Shown: positions 1 through 11,442, counted from the stretch's first letter. The stretch is DNA of 64,000 nt from Camellia lanceoleosa (GCA_025200525.1 CM045761.1:79451551-79515550), one strand, 5' to 3'. A program made the numbers and translations. The notes: generated from the sequence alone by a model not told the origin.

Positions 1-197
1 TCTACCATATAATAAGTCTAAGTTATTCGTCAAGTTTCATTCAGAAACATCACCAACTTAGTTCAACTCTATTATATGCAAGTATAGTTCAACTCTGTCA
101 TATAATAAGTCTAAGTTATTTGTCATGTTTCATTTAGAAACATCGCCATAGGACTGGTTAGTCCTATCACACAAATTTCAAATTAATAAAAATCAAA
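1..197 (-). repeat. 3' untranslated part of the gypsy element with a direct duplication
   Basis: Downstream of the integrase stop on the minus strand there is no coding sequence. A roughly 45-bp segment starting CATATAATAAGTC occurs twice, at about 6-52 and 97-146, with a few substitutions. A short motif, TAGTTCAACTCT, also repeats between them. Untranslated regions upstream of the 3' LTR in Tat elements are known to be repeat-prone. The 3' LTR itself is not reached. Confidence 0.55.
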
Positions 198-1640
198 CTA
201 AAATTTTATTATTACTTTGGCTAAGGACAAAAACTTCGAAAAACAAAAAATCAATTGATAGAAAAACTTCAGGTTGCAAGTGTTATAGGGTCTTGGAAAC
301 TCTTTGCCATTACTGTCCTCAAGCCTATATGCTCCATTGTTGGCGACCGAGATGATTCTATAAAGTCCCTTCCAATTTAGGCCTAGTTTGCCCTCCCTAG
401 AATCCTTCTTGTTGCAGACTACTTTCCTTAGCACAAGGTCCCCAACTTTGAACTCTCTTGGGTTGACCTTCTTGTTGTAAGCCCTAGCAAGTTGTTGCTG
501 GTATGCCCCCAGTCGAATTGCTGCTCTTTCCTTTTTCTCCTCCAGTAGGTCCAAATCTCGGGCTAGAAATGCCTCGTTAGTACCATTTTCCACTCCCTGG
601 GTTTTGATCCTTGGAATACCGACTTCTAGTAGGATAACTGCTTCAATGCCATAAGCCATGGCAAATGGAGACTCCCTAGTTAATCTTTTCGGCGTAGTCC
701 GATATGCCCAGAGTACATTGGGCAACTTTTCCACCCATTTTCCTTTTGCTATTTCCAACCTCTTTTTGATCCCATCCAAGATAGTCTTATTGGATACTTC
801 TGGTTAACCATTACTTTGAGGGAAACTTGGAGTAGAGTAGTAATTCTTGATTTTGTACTTTGCACAGAAGCTTTTGATTAACTTACTGTCACATTGTGTA
901 CCATTGTCTGTTATTATTGCCCTTGGGATCTCAAACCTGGTCATGATGTTCTTCCATATGAAGTTCTTCACATTAATATCTTGAATCTTCGCAAGGGGTT
1001 CAACTTCTACCCACTTTGTGAAATAATCAATTGCTACCAGTAGAAACTTCATTTGTCCAGTTGCTTGGGATAGTTGTCCAACTAGGTCCATGTCCCACTG
1101 GGCAAATGGCCAAGGGCTGGTTATTGGGTTCAAATCTGCGGGTAGTTGATGTATCAAAGGTGCAAACCTTTGGCACTTCTCGCACTTTCTGACATAGGCT
1201 TCAGCATCCTTCTGTATGTAGGGTCACCAGTACCCCTAAGTAATGGCCTTATAAGCAAGTGATATGCCCCCAGCATAGCTGCCACATACCCCTTCATGTA
1301 TTTCATACAAGAAGTCTTCAACCTGGGAGGAATGCACACATCTCAAAAGGGGACTAGTAAAAGACCTTCTGTAGAGATGTCCTTCTGCTGCTAGGCTAAA
1401 CCTTACCGACTTCAATCTGGTCTTATGCACCTTTTTGCGATCATCCAGGAACTTGTCGTCCCTAAGGAACATTACTACTGCACCCATCCAACTTGGACCC
1501 ATCTTCACACACATTGCTTCATATTCTGTTATCAGTGGTTCCATATTTGGGCATGACAAATAATCAACCATCATTGTCCTTGCCTCCCTTGATTTCATTG
1601 CACTAACCAGGTTGGCCAAGGCATCAACATGGCTATTGTC
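198..1640 (-). pseudogene. Ty3/gypsy integrase domain of pol, with nonsense codons
   Basis: Integrase inserts the reverse-transcribed DNA into the host genome. On the minus strand the domain opens with a zinc-binding segment (HEGVCGSYAGG near 1,300, then CEKC near 1,190). The catalytic core follows, with WDMDLVG and TDNGTQ giving the first two acidic residues and SNG-stop-PEV carrying the third. Then come WVEKLPNVLWAYRTTP and a C-terminal region ending near 198. In-frame stops lie at 1,236-1,238 (TAG), 1,224-1,226 (TGA) and 804-806 (TAA). The frame is otherwise continuous across them, so these are point mutations rather than frameshifts. The catalytic acidic residues are still present, but the protein cannot be made whole. 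Confidence 0.9.
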
Positions 1641-2000
1641 ATCTCGGCTAACCTGCTATAGTCAGCAATCCTGAAATAAGGGTAGCAATCTAACAACTTC
1701 TTTGACATAGGTTATCATTCTTTTATCTCGGGTGGCATACTTGCTTGTTGCCTGGTTCACAATAAGTTAGGAGTCGCAAAAGACTACCACCTCGTCGGCT
1801 TCCATTGCTACTGCTGCTAACTTTAACCCTGCGATCAGTGCTTCATATTCTGCTTCATTGTTTAAGGCTTTAAACCCCAAACGGATAGACTGTTCCAACA
1901 TTCGCTCATTTGGTGATACCAACACCACTCCTACCTCCCGCTCCTTGACAGTTTGAACTCCCATCAACAAACAGGCGGAAGGAGTCACCGATGTAGATAT
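1641..2000 (-). pseudogene. Second (archaeal-type) RNase H domain of the gypsy pol
   Basis: This minus-strand segment matches the extra RNase H found after the usual RT-RNase H in Tat-lineage elements. Visible are a strand ending GVVLVSP, the motif NNEAEYEAL with its catalytic glutamate, and VVVFCDS with a catalytic aspartate. A TAA stop at 1,767-1,769 directly follows the DS, where the family usually has glutamine (CAA to TAA). Reading on, LIVNQATSKYATRD is in the same frame. The domain supports assignment to the Tat group rather than to chromoviruses. Confidence 0.8.
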
Positions 2001-2700
2001 CGTAGGGCTTGAGTTTTTCTTCTTTCTTTTTCTCTACTGTGGGGTTGTTCATTCCCAGCTAGGTCTCCTCTTGTTCCCCTGGACACCCTAAGCTACGGTT
2101 CATCGGAGCCCGACGTGGAATGGCACCGGGTGTGAACTCAGCCACAAAGTCGGCCAAAACCTGGCCTTTGATTGTCGTTCTAGGCCTAAACTCTAAGTCA
2201 TATTGGCCCAACACTACTGTCCATCTGGCTACCCTATATGTTAGATCTCCTTGTTGCAACAGGGACTTCAAGGGGTGCTCAGTCAACACCACAATCTTTT
2301 GGGCTTAGAAGTAATGATTCAGTTTTTTTGAAGCCATCACCAGGGCTAATGTTAACTTTTCCAAGGGTAAATACCTGGTCTTTGTTCCTGCTAGGGTCTT
2401 ACTCACATAGTATACCGCATTTTGTTCTCCCTTCTCTTCTCTGATTATCACTACACTCACTGCGTGCTCTGAAACGGAGTATAACAATAGTTCTTCTCCA
2501 GGTGCTGGATTTGACAGAAATGCAGCTGTGGTCAGGTACTTTTTCAAGTCAGCCAAGACGACTTTGCATTCCTCTGTCCACAAGAAATCTATGGCCTTTT
2601 TCAACAAATTGAAAAATGGTTTATATTTATTTGAACTTCTACTTATAAACCTGTTCAGGGTTGCGGCCCTTCCAATTAACATCTGCACTTGTTTTGCCGA
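2001..2700 (-). pseudogene. RNase H domain adjoining reverse transcriptase, gypsy pol
   Basis: This minus-strand domain degrades the RNA strand of the RNA-DNA hybrid during reverse transcription. It follows the RT thumb, with AFLSNPAPGEELLLYSVSEHAVS (catalytic aspartate position apparently changed to serine), YYVSKTLAGTKTRYLPLEKL and, after a TAA stop at 2,305-2,307, VLTEHPLKSLLQQ and ADFVAEF. The stop again replaces a glutamine codon in otherwise continuous frame. Apparent loss of the first catalytic aspartate in LYLSVS-like sequence would inactivate it, but that is judged by eye against the family pattern. Confidence 0.8.
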
Positions 2701-3450
2701 TGTTGGGCTCTTTAAGTCTAGGATGGTTTTCATTTGATCTAGGCTTGCCTCAATGCCCCTTCTAGTAACCAAGTATCCTAGGAACTTACCAGACTCGACT
2801 CCAAATGCGCATTTCGAAGCATTAAGTCGGAGCCGATATGTCTTTAAGATGTTGAAAATTGCCTTTAAGTCGGTCAAGTGATTCTCAGGCTCTTTGGTCT
2901 TCACGACCATGTCATCAATGTACACTTCCACTGTTTTGCTAATCAGATGTCTGAATATCTTGGTCACCAATCTCTAGTAGGTTATTTCTGCATTTTTCAA
3001 CCCGAAAGGCATCACTCTGTAGCAATACAGCCCTTTTGGGGTGATAAATGCAGTTTTCTCCTTGTTAGGAGGATACATCGCTATCTGATGGTACCCCTTG
3101 TAAGCGTCTAGGAAGCTCATCTTTCCATGCCCTGAAATGGCATCCACTAATTGATCAATATTGGGGGATGGGAAACTGTCTTTAGGACAAGCCTTATTCA
3201 GGTTGGTGAAGTCCACGCAGACCCTCCACTTTCCATTCTTCTTTTTACAACAACTATGTTTGACAACCAAGTTGGGTAGTTTACCTCTCTTACCTCTCGA
3301 TTGGCTCTGGCCTTCAACAATTTGTCCAGTTCCTCCTCTACTGCCTGCACATGAACCAACGCCATTCTCCTTGTTCACTGAATGATAGGTTTAGCCAATC
3401 TGTCTACATTTAGTCTATAGTAAGTGACCTCAGGGTCAATGCCAGGCATC
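2305..3450 (-). pseudogene. Ty3/gypsy reverse transcriptase domain, one internal stop
   Basis: Reverse transcriptase copies the element RNA into DNA. Minus-strand motifs in order are WRVCVDFTNLNKACPKD, SFLDAYKGYHQI, TAFITPKGLYCYRVMPFGLKNA, and the catalytic YIDDMVVK loop near 2,905-2,930. KCAFGVESGKFLGYLV and QVQMLIGRAATLNRFI (thumb and connection) follow. A TAG stop at 2,974-2,976 splits the domain just after PFGLKNAEITY, where relatives have glutamine (CAG to TAG). The frame continues straight on. The aspartate pair of the active site is intact. Confidence 0.93.
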
Positions 3451-3563
3451 TCGTATGGCATCCAAGCAAACACCTCTATATTTACTCGCAAGAACGACTC
3501 TAACTCCTTCTTCTTCTCCTCGGCCAAGCCTGAGCCGAGAATGAAGAAGCGCTCTTCATCCCC

Positions 3564-3870
3564 TCATTGGACCAGGATCTTCTTTAAGACTTTCTCTCTT
3601 TTGGCAGCCGGCTCTTTGCCGACGTCATCCAAGACCTCTATGTCCTTGTCCTTAATCTCTACTGTTTCTACTTCTCGTATGTTGCAGGTGGATTTCATTG
3701 CTGCCATGGAGCAATTCTTTGCCTGCACCTGATCTCCTCTGACTTCCTCAATTCCATGCTCTATTGGGAACCACAACAGCTTGTGTAGTGTTGAGGGAAC
3801 AACCCTTACTGCGTGCAACCATGGCCTTCCCAAGATAACATTATAAGGGGAGAGGGTATCAATTACTGTG
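3564..3870 (-). pseudogene. 3' half of the gypsy protease region
   Basis: On the minus strand this reads VIDTLSPYNVILGRPWLHAV and onward to a charged linker that leads into RT. YNVILGRPWL is the conserved flap-to-C-terminal strand of plant Ty3/gypsy retropepsins. The upstream half lies 4.67 kb away at 8,541-8,956, separated by an inserted LTR. Joining 8,541 directly to 3,870 restores one open frame (ending KKVSTEF before TVIDTLSPYN), which shows that the two are one interrupted domain. Confidence 0.85.
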
Positions 3871-5569
3871 TGTAGACGTCCCTAAACGTCCCGGGAGGAG
3901 ATCCTGTTTTGTTCATTTGGGCTCACTACAGTACAGGACTCAATGTCACGATCCTGTATCTAATCTCGCAGAGTGCAATGCAAGACCGATGAATAATCAA
4001 AGAGTCCAAATCCGGCAAATCATTTTTGAAAATAGATTTTTTTGAAAAAAGTGCCAAACATGGACTGCTTTGCCAGATACAGAGTCGCCACCTAAATATT
4101 TATTTTGGGGGGAATTTAGGAAACCCTGACTCGTTGCCTAAGGCCACGTGTCCGTCATCACCAAAGTTGCCTCAGCTTGGGAACTTGGGTACGATTGGGA
4201 AAGGTCACTTCGTGAGCACCCCCGCTCGCCCGATCAAAGATCGGCCTCTACTAACCATGATATCGAATTTTGAAAACATTATGCGTTTTTATTCCGGTTA
4301 TTTAGCCTAGATTTACTATGTGATGCGCACAGCATACAAATATAGACTGGATCGACTGAATTGGAACGAAACATCTCATGTTTGTTTTGAAAACAGTTTG
4401 CTACTCGCAAGTAGGCTAAAGTGTGGATTTGCTACCCTCAGGTGGGCTTTAGAAAATGTGATGTTGCCACTCTCAAGTGGGCTTAAAACTCGCAGTCGAT
4501 GAATTATTCCAATCCAAATAACCCAACCTTCACCCATAGGCATTCAGGCAAGTATATCACATAAGCAGTTAGCCTCATGGTAAGCATGATATTATGGCAG
4601 CCACTCACACACATGCAAGGATGCTAAAGCATAAAAGCTTACCTAGTACTCCAAGCCAAAACAAAAGCTATGTTAGAAATCAATGCATGATCCTAACTAT
4701 ACAGAAATGCCTAATGCAACACATGCAAAAATGCAACTAAAACAGGCTCGGCTATTCTAAGAATGGCATATGAGATGCTACAGCTAACACATATTCAACT
4801 TGGAATTGAAATATAATGCAGTTAGTATGATGCGCCGAGCCCGGTGCATGCAAGACAAATGAATGGATGCAAACATGCGAGCATAAGTATGCTAATTGAA
4901 ACGTGCCCTAAACTAACCATCATAAGTTGGTAAATAAAAGGGAGAAAGACGTGGGGTTGGAAGACATACATCACACACACACGTACACTTATTACAATTG
5001 TGCCCTCGCTCAGAGGGTCCAAATAAATAATACACAACCAAAATAAATAACGAATTATTACACAACACTAATTACTTAACAAATGAACTAGGTAAGCAAA
5101 GTAAACTAGCATGCTACGCTACGTGCAATGGACTGCCTCAGCTTTGCTCGGAATGATGGAGGGTGTATGCAAGCTCAAGTTGCCTCGTCGGAAAATTCCT
5201 CGCGATGCCTCGATTTGCCTCTGTTTGCAATTGATCCCGGAATGCTGTGCAAGGCTTTAGAAAGTTGCTGATTTCTGGTTTGCTGCAACAAAGAGCAAGA
5301 AAGAGGCATGGCAAAGTATTTTCATATATGTATGCACACCTCGATCCTCGTGCCACCAATCACGCATCTCGATGCATGATGGTCGAGGAGTCAAATTGCA
5401 TGACTCGATGTGAAATGAATGCACATGAGAACACAACAAGACCTAAAGTCCATCATGGGTAATCCGGAGTGTCGGTGACCGGGAATTGAGACATGTTTCG
5501 TCACTTTGAGTACAAAACGTCCCTCGTTTCCCGTGCTTGGGCTAACTCCTATCCCAAACACAATGCAAA

Positions 5570-5735
5570 TGAGATGGCATACACAATGCGACTAATATGC
5601 AACCTAGCATACACAATGCTATGGACTGAAATGGCATACACAATGCACATGAGCTATATGGCATACACAATGCTCTATCATACAACCTAGCATACACAAT
5701 GCTATGGATTAAAATGGCATATACAATGCAAGATG
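5570..5735. repeat. Irregular tandem GGCATACACAATGC repeats
   Basis: Inside the solo LTR, the motif GGCATACACAATG or AGCATACACAATG recurs about seven times at irregular 20-35 bp spacing, separated by variable linkers such as CTATGGACTGAAAT. It accounts for the two overlapping opposite-strand open frames here, which are not genes. Confidence 0.75.
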
Positions 5736-7649
5736 GACTTACACCAATATGAGTGGACCTCAGCCACACTCACATCAGTAGCCATATGATAAAAATGAGA
5801 CAACCGACATACATGCAAACATGCACGAATGCCAAGGACCAATCCTAAGGCGCGACATGCAACTCTAACAAGGCATGGCAAGGAATGAAATATGGCATAG
5901 GATGGCGCATGATACAGCTCTGAAATGGCATAAAATATGGTCCCGAAACATGCAAATATGGCACACAATGCAAGTTAGGGGGCTCGAGTACCGAAACTAG
6001 TGAAGTGCGTTACACTAGAGGTACCCAAAGCAATGCACCAAAGGCAAAACCAACCCCAAACATACCCTAGGCAGGTCTGAAATAGTGGGGAAATGGCCTA
6101 AAATGATGGCTCGGAATGCAACGAAATTGAGCTCATTCAATGGTCCGAAAACAAGGCATACAAGTCTGACTCTCAAACACATTTAAAGAGTACAAAACAT
6201 GGCAATATGGCATTCAAAAAAGCTCTGAAATATGATGTATAATGAGCCCAAAACATGAACACACCTCAGTATATGCATGGAATGAACCTCAAAACTCAAA
6301 GTTAAGCATGGGTATTGAACTACAAGCATGCAAAACCAACATCATTCGACCATGAGACCCAAAAACAGAGTTAGGGAAGTCTAAAATATGCACAAAATCA
6401 TTTTAAGGCAAGGCTAAAAAGAGCTAAAATCAAGGATCAACAAAGCATGCGAAATAAGCTAGTGAACCATGATTTACACTACAACTATATGGAGCATATG
6501 AAGGCTCACCAAACCAGCCAAAAATAGAAGTATACCATGCCAAAATATGCTCAAATAACCACTGAAACTCAGTCAATGCATGCAAGAATGATGGGCTCCT
6601 TTGAAAGGCCAATAAGGGGGTTGTTCTGCACATGCATGATAGACACACACAATGGAAAAACCACCTCTAGACAAAGGTTCTGAGGGTCCTAAAACCCACT
6701 AAAAAGAGCCTGAAATGGGTCTAGGAAACATGCAAATAAAGGCCTTTTTGAAAGGCCTTGAATGGGATTGTTCTACACATGCATCAAAGACACAAAATAT
6801 GGCCAAAAAGGCTTTGGACAAAGTCAAGGAAGACCTTGAAACTCACAAATAATGGCTTGAAACAAGATTTCTCAACATGCAAAATGGAGCTCCTTTGGAA
6901 AGCCAACAAAGCTAGTAAAGAGAACAAGGGGTGAGAGGGTCACCCCTCTCTAATTTTAGGGCTCAAAAACACATCTAAGCCACTAAAAATTCATTGGATT
7001 TCAGTGGCTAAAAGGCCAAACCAAGGCCAATGCAAATGCTCAAATGCATGGCTCAGAGCATGAGGAAATGAAGCATGAAATGGGAGTAGATGACCCCAAA
7101 CAGAAAAGAGTCCTTAAACAAACATGTTTAGAATATCAAAACAAGACTTTTCCCAGTTTATGACAAAGCTCGAAAATGCTTGCAAGTATAGCTAAAAGAT
7201 TGATCAAAATAATGCTCAAAACGGGGAAAAATGGTTACCCTTGAAGACCAGCAGAAACCAGTAGCCTCTGGACCCAAAAACCCAACCTTGAACCTCTGAA
7301 AATACCCTCCAAGGACCTTAGGTTGATGATGGAAGTGTTAGGCTATGAGAGGTGGTGCAAAGGGGCCAAGAACCAAGCAATTTAGAGCTCAAAAGAGAGA
7401 GATATATTGTTTAGCCCTAGCAATTTTCTGAACCAACACAAAGGAGGGAGAGGCCCTTCTATATAGACAAAGAGGTCTAAAGCTTCTCTTGGAAGCTAAA
7501 AACAACTTTGAAGATCCTCCATACACGTGTATGTGTATGGAGGATGCGGCAAATGGCTCCCAGCTGGCACAGCTAGAACACACTCAAAGAAACAAAACAG
7601 AAGGTAGCTGGCCGACCAGGTCAAAAGGGTCAAGGTGGTCGGTCACCCT

Positions 7650-8135
7650 CTAGGATGAAGCCCCAGAAGTTATCTTTCCAATGGCGCAAACCTTGCATTA
7701 AAATTCCTCCTGTGCAAAAAGTTATGCCTATTTTGGTGAAGCCGCGCAGATTCGGTCCAACCGGATTGATGCCCTACTTCAACCAACCATATCTTCCGCA
7801 CCCGGACTTGGCTTTAGGAGATTCTTGAGTGAAAAATGAAGCCCCGGAAGTAATCTTTCCAATGGTGGTAGCCTCACATCTTAAATCCAAGTATGCAAAT
7901 GAATAAGCCCAATTTAGCGAGACCGCTCGACTTTTTCTTTCCTTCCCAGATTCATACCGAACCACTTTTGACCACCTAAGTGGTTGGCCATCTGATTTTA
8001 TGGTCTTCTATGTGGCCACATTGAATCCCCAGAAGTTAGCTTTCCAATGGTGCCAACCTTGCATCAAAATTCCTCCTGTGCAAAGAGTTATGCCCATTTT
8101 GGTGAAGCCGCGCAGTTTCGGTCTTACCCGGATTC
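7650..8135. repeat. Three degenerate ~182-bp tandem units in the solo LTR
   Basis: A segment with the landmarks CCCCAGAAGTTA, CTTTCCAATGG, AAATTCCTCCTGTGC and GGTGAAGCCGCGCAG recurs at about 7,660, 7,840 and 8,025. The first and third copies are closest to each other; the middle one has diverged. The regular ~182-bp spacing suggests an old tandem triplication. Confidence 0.7.
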
Positions 8136-8540
8136 GTGCCGAACTTCTCCCAAACTAGTTTTCCTCTATCTTCTCCTCTTTTCTTTAACTCCAAACCCCT
8201 AGACAAGGTGTTTTGAAATATTTTTCAAAGGTTTCATCTCTCTTTCATTCATTTCCACTTTGTCCTTGCTCGGTTTACCGAAAAGCGCAACATTTGACAA
8301 AATGCGAGCCTCGGAACATCGTAAAAACGTTATTTCAAAAACGTTTTGAAAGAGAGGATTTTAAGGTATAAAATATTTTGATCAAGATTGTTTTGGTCCA
8401 AAAAGGGGTGTGAAGTTGAGATTTGACTCTCTCCTTGCCGAAGAAATTGAACCTTTCCCCTGCACACCTTTCTCCACCATGTAAACCATCAGTCGCGTCC
8501 AAGTCTTAAAGGCGGTCAAAAATAGGGTGTCTATAGTGTG

Positions 8541-8956
8541 AACTCTGTGCTTACCTTCTTGGTGCCTGCATGCAGCTTCAAATTTATTGCTCCCAGGGGC
8601 TATGTCGGTGTTCTATTAAACCTAACCATTGGGTTGTTGGACTGCTCCAAATCATCTCGGTGAAGGCCGAGGTCCTTGTAACATCTGACATACATGATGT
8701 CACAAGAGTTGCCTTGGTCAATCAGAATGTGCCTTACCTGGCATTCTCCAATCTTAAGGGATACTACCAGAGCATCATTGTATGGATGCTGCACCATATC
8801 TAGGTTGGCTTCAGTAAAGAACACCATTAGTCCCCTGTACTCGTCTGTCCTAGGCCTCTTTTGTTGGACCTGATACACATGCTGTAAGTGTTTCACCCTT
8901 TGAGTCTCCCTATGTACCTTATTTCCATTGACCCTTGAGTGAATCACAATGATCAC
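8541..8956 (-). pseudogene. 5' half of the gypsy aspartic protease
   Basis: Retropepsin cleaves the Gag-Pol polyprotein. The minus-strand frame shows HNDALVVSL-like sequence (here YNDALVVSLKIGECQV), then HILIDQGNSCDIMY, equivalent to the ILIDTGSSxxIM active-site strand. The expected threonine of D-T-G is glutamine here, so the triad is D-Q-G. VRFNRTPT is followed by a TAG stop at 8,600-8,602, and the same frame then continues PLGAINLKL to the insertion point at 8,541. The altered triad and the stop both argue for an inactive copy. Confidence 0.85.
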
Positions 8957-9276
8957 TCGAGGTTTGTCTACCTGCAGTTGTGGTGCTGGTGGAGGTGGTG
9001 CTGCCGGTGCCTGGGATAGCCTTGCCTGTTCTTCCCTCGTTCGGGCCTCATCTACTAGGTCCCTTAAGTGACCTGTTTGACCAGATCTTCCAAATGCGCC
9101 TTTAGGGCTCTACAACCCTGTGTCAAGTGTCCATCTTCATTGTGGTAGGCACAGTACTTCCCCAGACTTCTCCCCATAAATTCACCAAGGATCCTCTCCG
9201 GTTCTCTGTAATACGGCTGGTTCCTGATCCTTTACAGAATTCTATAAACCGGGATCCAAAACATAGTGGTGACTTT
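8957..9276 (-). other. Gag-protease linker of the gypsy element (no clear domain)
   Basis: This stretch lies between the Gag remnant and the protease in the minus orientation. Short proline-rich and charged segments are readable, and HNEDGHLTQGCRALK-like reading near 9,120-9,140 suggests part of a nucleocapsid or linker region, but no CCHC knuckle is secure. It is transposon sequence by position. Confidence 0.5.
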
Positions 9277-10082
9277 CTATGTAGCCCTTAGTCCTGTTTC
9301 TTGTCTACTAAATTCAATATTACCTCGGCCTCGCTTCGGCAAGCCGTTTCTTTTTTCCTGCTTCGGTGCCTTTGTTCTTGGTGTATCCTCTTCTGCTTTG
9401 GCATATTTCTCGATCCTTGCCATGAGCTCCTTCATACTCTTTGGCAGAGTCTTTGCTAGTGACTTTCGAAGCATGCAGTCATCATCTAGGCTATTCTTAA
9501 AAGACACGACCGCCAACTCCTGGTTACATCCTGGTATTCGGTTGAACACCTCGTAATACCTTTTAGCATAAGCCCTGAGGCTTTCACCCTCACTAATTTC
9601 AGAGCCATTAGGGAGTCTACCCTCAATGGTTGCAATTTGTTCGAAACAAACTTGGCCACAAACATCTCGGCCAGACCTTCCCAACTCTTCACAGTTTCTT
9701 TCGACAACTTATGAAACCAATCTAATGCGATTTCCCCAAAGGATGAGGAGAACACCTTGCACAACAATGGTTCATTCCCAGTATATAAGGCCATTGAATT
9801 TAGGTATAAGCTGACGTAAAACTTCGGATCCGACTTATCGTCATATATCTAGAACCCCAGCATATGGAACCTTTTTGGGGCCTCAAACCTATCCAACTCT
9901 ACTGAGAACGGTGTTTTCGACTTAACTAGAGATGTGACCTCGGCATTCTGCCGCTTCCTTTGGAGGTAGTCCCTTAAAGCCTCCTTAGTCCGACTAGGAG
10001 CTTGGTTGTCAATGAATTTCAGCCTTTTTGGTGCACTGCTCCCAGCGTTGTTATGAGTCCTCTTGGACTTCTCTTCATTCAC
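9277..10082 (-). pseudogene. Ty3/gypsy Gag (retrotransposon gag domain), frameshifted
   Basis: Gag forms the virus-like particle in which reverse transcription occurs. On the minus strand, from 10,082, there is a basic N-terminus (KSKRTHNNAG), then DRFEAPKRFHMLGF, a stop, and YTGNEPLLCKVFSSSFGEIALDWFHKL, the core of the retrotransposon gag domain. It continues FVAKFVSNKLQPLRVDSLMALK. A single frameshift at about 9,600-9,615 moves the reading to GESLRAYAKRYYEVFNRIPG and SFKNSLDDDCMLRKSL, ending in a basic tail near 9,277. The two frames overlap as one diverged Gag; the stop after HMLGF and the frameshift make it non-functional. Confidence 0.88.
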
Positions 10083-10650
10083 TGTGTCAAAACAAAGTTC
10101 CTTTCCCTAAACATGTCGATGTTCTTTGACATAAGTTCCCTTGGTCCGAGGTGTCCTCTGAGACTCTCCTCTTCTTGACTCTGCTTTTCCGGCATCCTGT
10201 GAAAGCCGATGTGAGTGTTCTTTCACCTTGTTATGCTAAGGGACTACTGGGATTGTTTTTTACCTCCTTTTCTAGGCATCGTTCTTAGCTGCTGGAATCG
10301 GCGTGTCCTTTAATGAAAATGGTGGTTGCATGACATTGTTCTGCATCATGAAGTTGAAAACCGATTTTAGGTTTGCCAACTTATTTGTTATTCCCTTCAT
10401 CTCGCCGTCCCTTCTTAGGTATCTATCTTTTTATACTTGAAGGTCGCTTTCGTTATAGTACTCATCTCGACTTGTTTTGTTCGGTGGGTCTCCCTCTTGG
10501 CCGACGGCCTTCTCATTGGGATTCTGATCCTATGGTCCTTCATTAGGGTTCTCCTCCTCCATGTTAGGATCGACATGTTTACCACTTCCACTAGGGATGT
10601 CGTCCCCAATTTTCTCTTTCTGTCCGTCGTTAGTCAGCTATTCTCCTTAC
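10083..10650 (-). other. 5' leader and N-terminal Gag region of the gypsy element
   Basis: This lies between the primer-binding site and the recognisable Gag core. Short low-complexity open frames rich in charged residues are visible, none recognisable. By position it is the untranslated leader and the start of gag. Confidence 0.5.
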
Positions 10651-10673
10651 GTTTCCCACAAACAGCGCCAAAT
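10651..10673 (-). other. Primer-binding site of the gypsy element
   Basis: The minus strand reads TTGGCGCTGTTTGTGGGAAA a few bases inside the LTR end at 10,680. It differs slightly from the TTGGCGCCGTCTGTGGGAA-type PBS of Tat-like elements. This is where a host tRNA 3' end primes minus-strand DNA synthesis. Its location fixes the element orientation. Confidence 0.8.
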
Positions 10674-10679
10674 TGTGGG

Positions 10680-11232
10680 TGTAGATTTCCAACCACACAA
10701 CTAAATGGGAAACTCAGCTAGAGAGCACTGGCAGAATAGATTAGCCCGAACAACCTGTCACAGAAAGATAAGAATCTAGCGGTGGTTTGTCCACTCAGGA
10801 GCACTCCAACGATCAAGTCAGTAATAAAATATTTCTCAAAGATAACCAATAGTGCTTAACTCACTTAGACAAAATATAAAAAGCATACCTCAGATCCACC
10901 AGGGATGCACTACCTTTATAGCCAGCATTGACCTGATCCCTCTAGAAGCCTAGTTTCCATGGACTCAGGATTAATGTCAATCCTGGACCTTTGTCTAGAT
11001 AGAGATAAACTCCTCTTGAGCCTTATCTTTATCCTGACTGAGATCCTCTCCTATTCTAGGACTCTTGTCCTTTGTCCTCTCATCTCGGATTTCGGTATCT
11101 CCTCAGATAACCTCGGCCTAACCGAGATCACCTCGGCATCAGAACCAGGCCACGTGTTGCCACGTGTTACCTCAGTTGACACTTCGGCGTCACCATGGCC
11201 ATGTGTTGTCATTCACAAAATATGTCCCCGCA
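10680..11232 (-). repeat. 5' LTR of the gypsy element (553 bp)
   Basis: On the minus strand the LTR starts TGCGGGGACATA at 11,232 and ends GGAAATCTACA at 10,680, giving TG...CA termini, with the PBS just inside. The 3' partner would be left of the window. The outer flank is GTGTG on the plus strand; without the partner no target duplication can be checked. Confidence 0.7.
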
Positions 11233-11442
11233 GTGTGTTGTGCTATTTAATAATAAACTGTGAAATTTATGTTGTGCACCTCTAATGAGAAAGTTAAGAA
11301 TTATGTGTATAAATTCTCTCAAATTGGTCATTTAGTTTGCCCACTTAAGAGATATAGCTAGAATTGGTGGGCCCATTTTGGGGTGGCTGCTGTGTTGGGG
11401 GCACAGTAACCACTGATGTGCAGTCATATAGGCTCATTATGA

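Larger units (their letters stand above)
3871..8535 (-). mobile_element. Solo LTR (about 4.67 kb), Ogre-like type, inserted in gypsy protease
   Basis: One end reads TGTAGACGTCCC (3,871) and the other GGGTGTCTATA (8,535), an inverted terminal motif as in TGTAGACACCC-type LTRs. Flanks are CTGTG (3,866-3,870) and GTGTG (8,536-8,540), a 5-bp target duplication with one mismatch. Removing the insert plus one flank copy restores the host protease frame. No protein domain is readable inside, so it is either a very long solo LTR or a non-autonomous element. The GTGGCGACTC motif near 4,085-4,100 (minus) recalls giant Tat/Ogre LTRs. Orientation is inferred from the TGTAGACACCC-like end at 8,535. Many short open frames inside are not supported as genes. 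Confidence 0.7.
1..11232 (-). mobile_element. Ty3/gypsy LTR retrotransposon, Tat-like lineage, 3' truncated by window edge
   Basis: Read on the minus strand, the order is 5' LTR (10,680-11,232), primer-binding site, gag, aspartic protease, reverse transcriptase, RNase H, a second archaeal-type RNase H, integrase, then a short 3' untranslated stretch running off the left edge. The double RNase H and the PBS beginning TTGGCGC point to the Tat group of Ty3/gypsy elements. Every domain is recognisable, but the polyprotein carries at least seven in-frame stops and a gag frameshift, so it is dead. A 4.67-kb solo LTR interrupts the protease region at 3,871-8,535. The 3' LTR is not in the window, so age and total length cannot be judged here. 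Confidence 0.9.

Noticed and set aside
2120..3832. Plus-strand frames of 60-100 codons
   Set aside because: They are shadows of the minus-strand RT, RNase H and protease domains.
5138..8000. Several 60-90 codon frames in the solo LTR
   Set aside because: They overlap on both strands, contain no recognised motif and follow local repeats.
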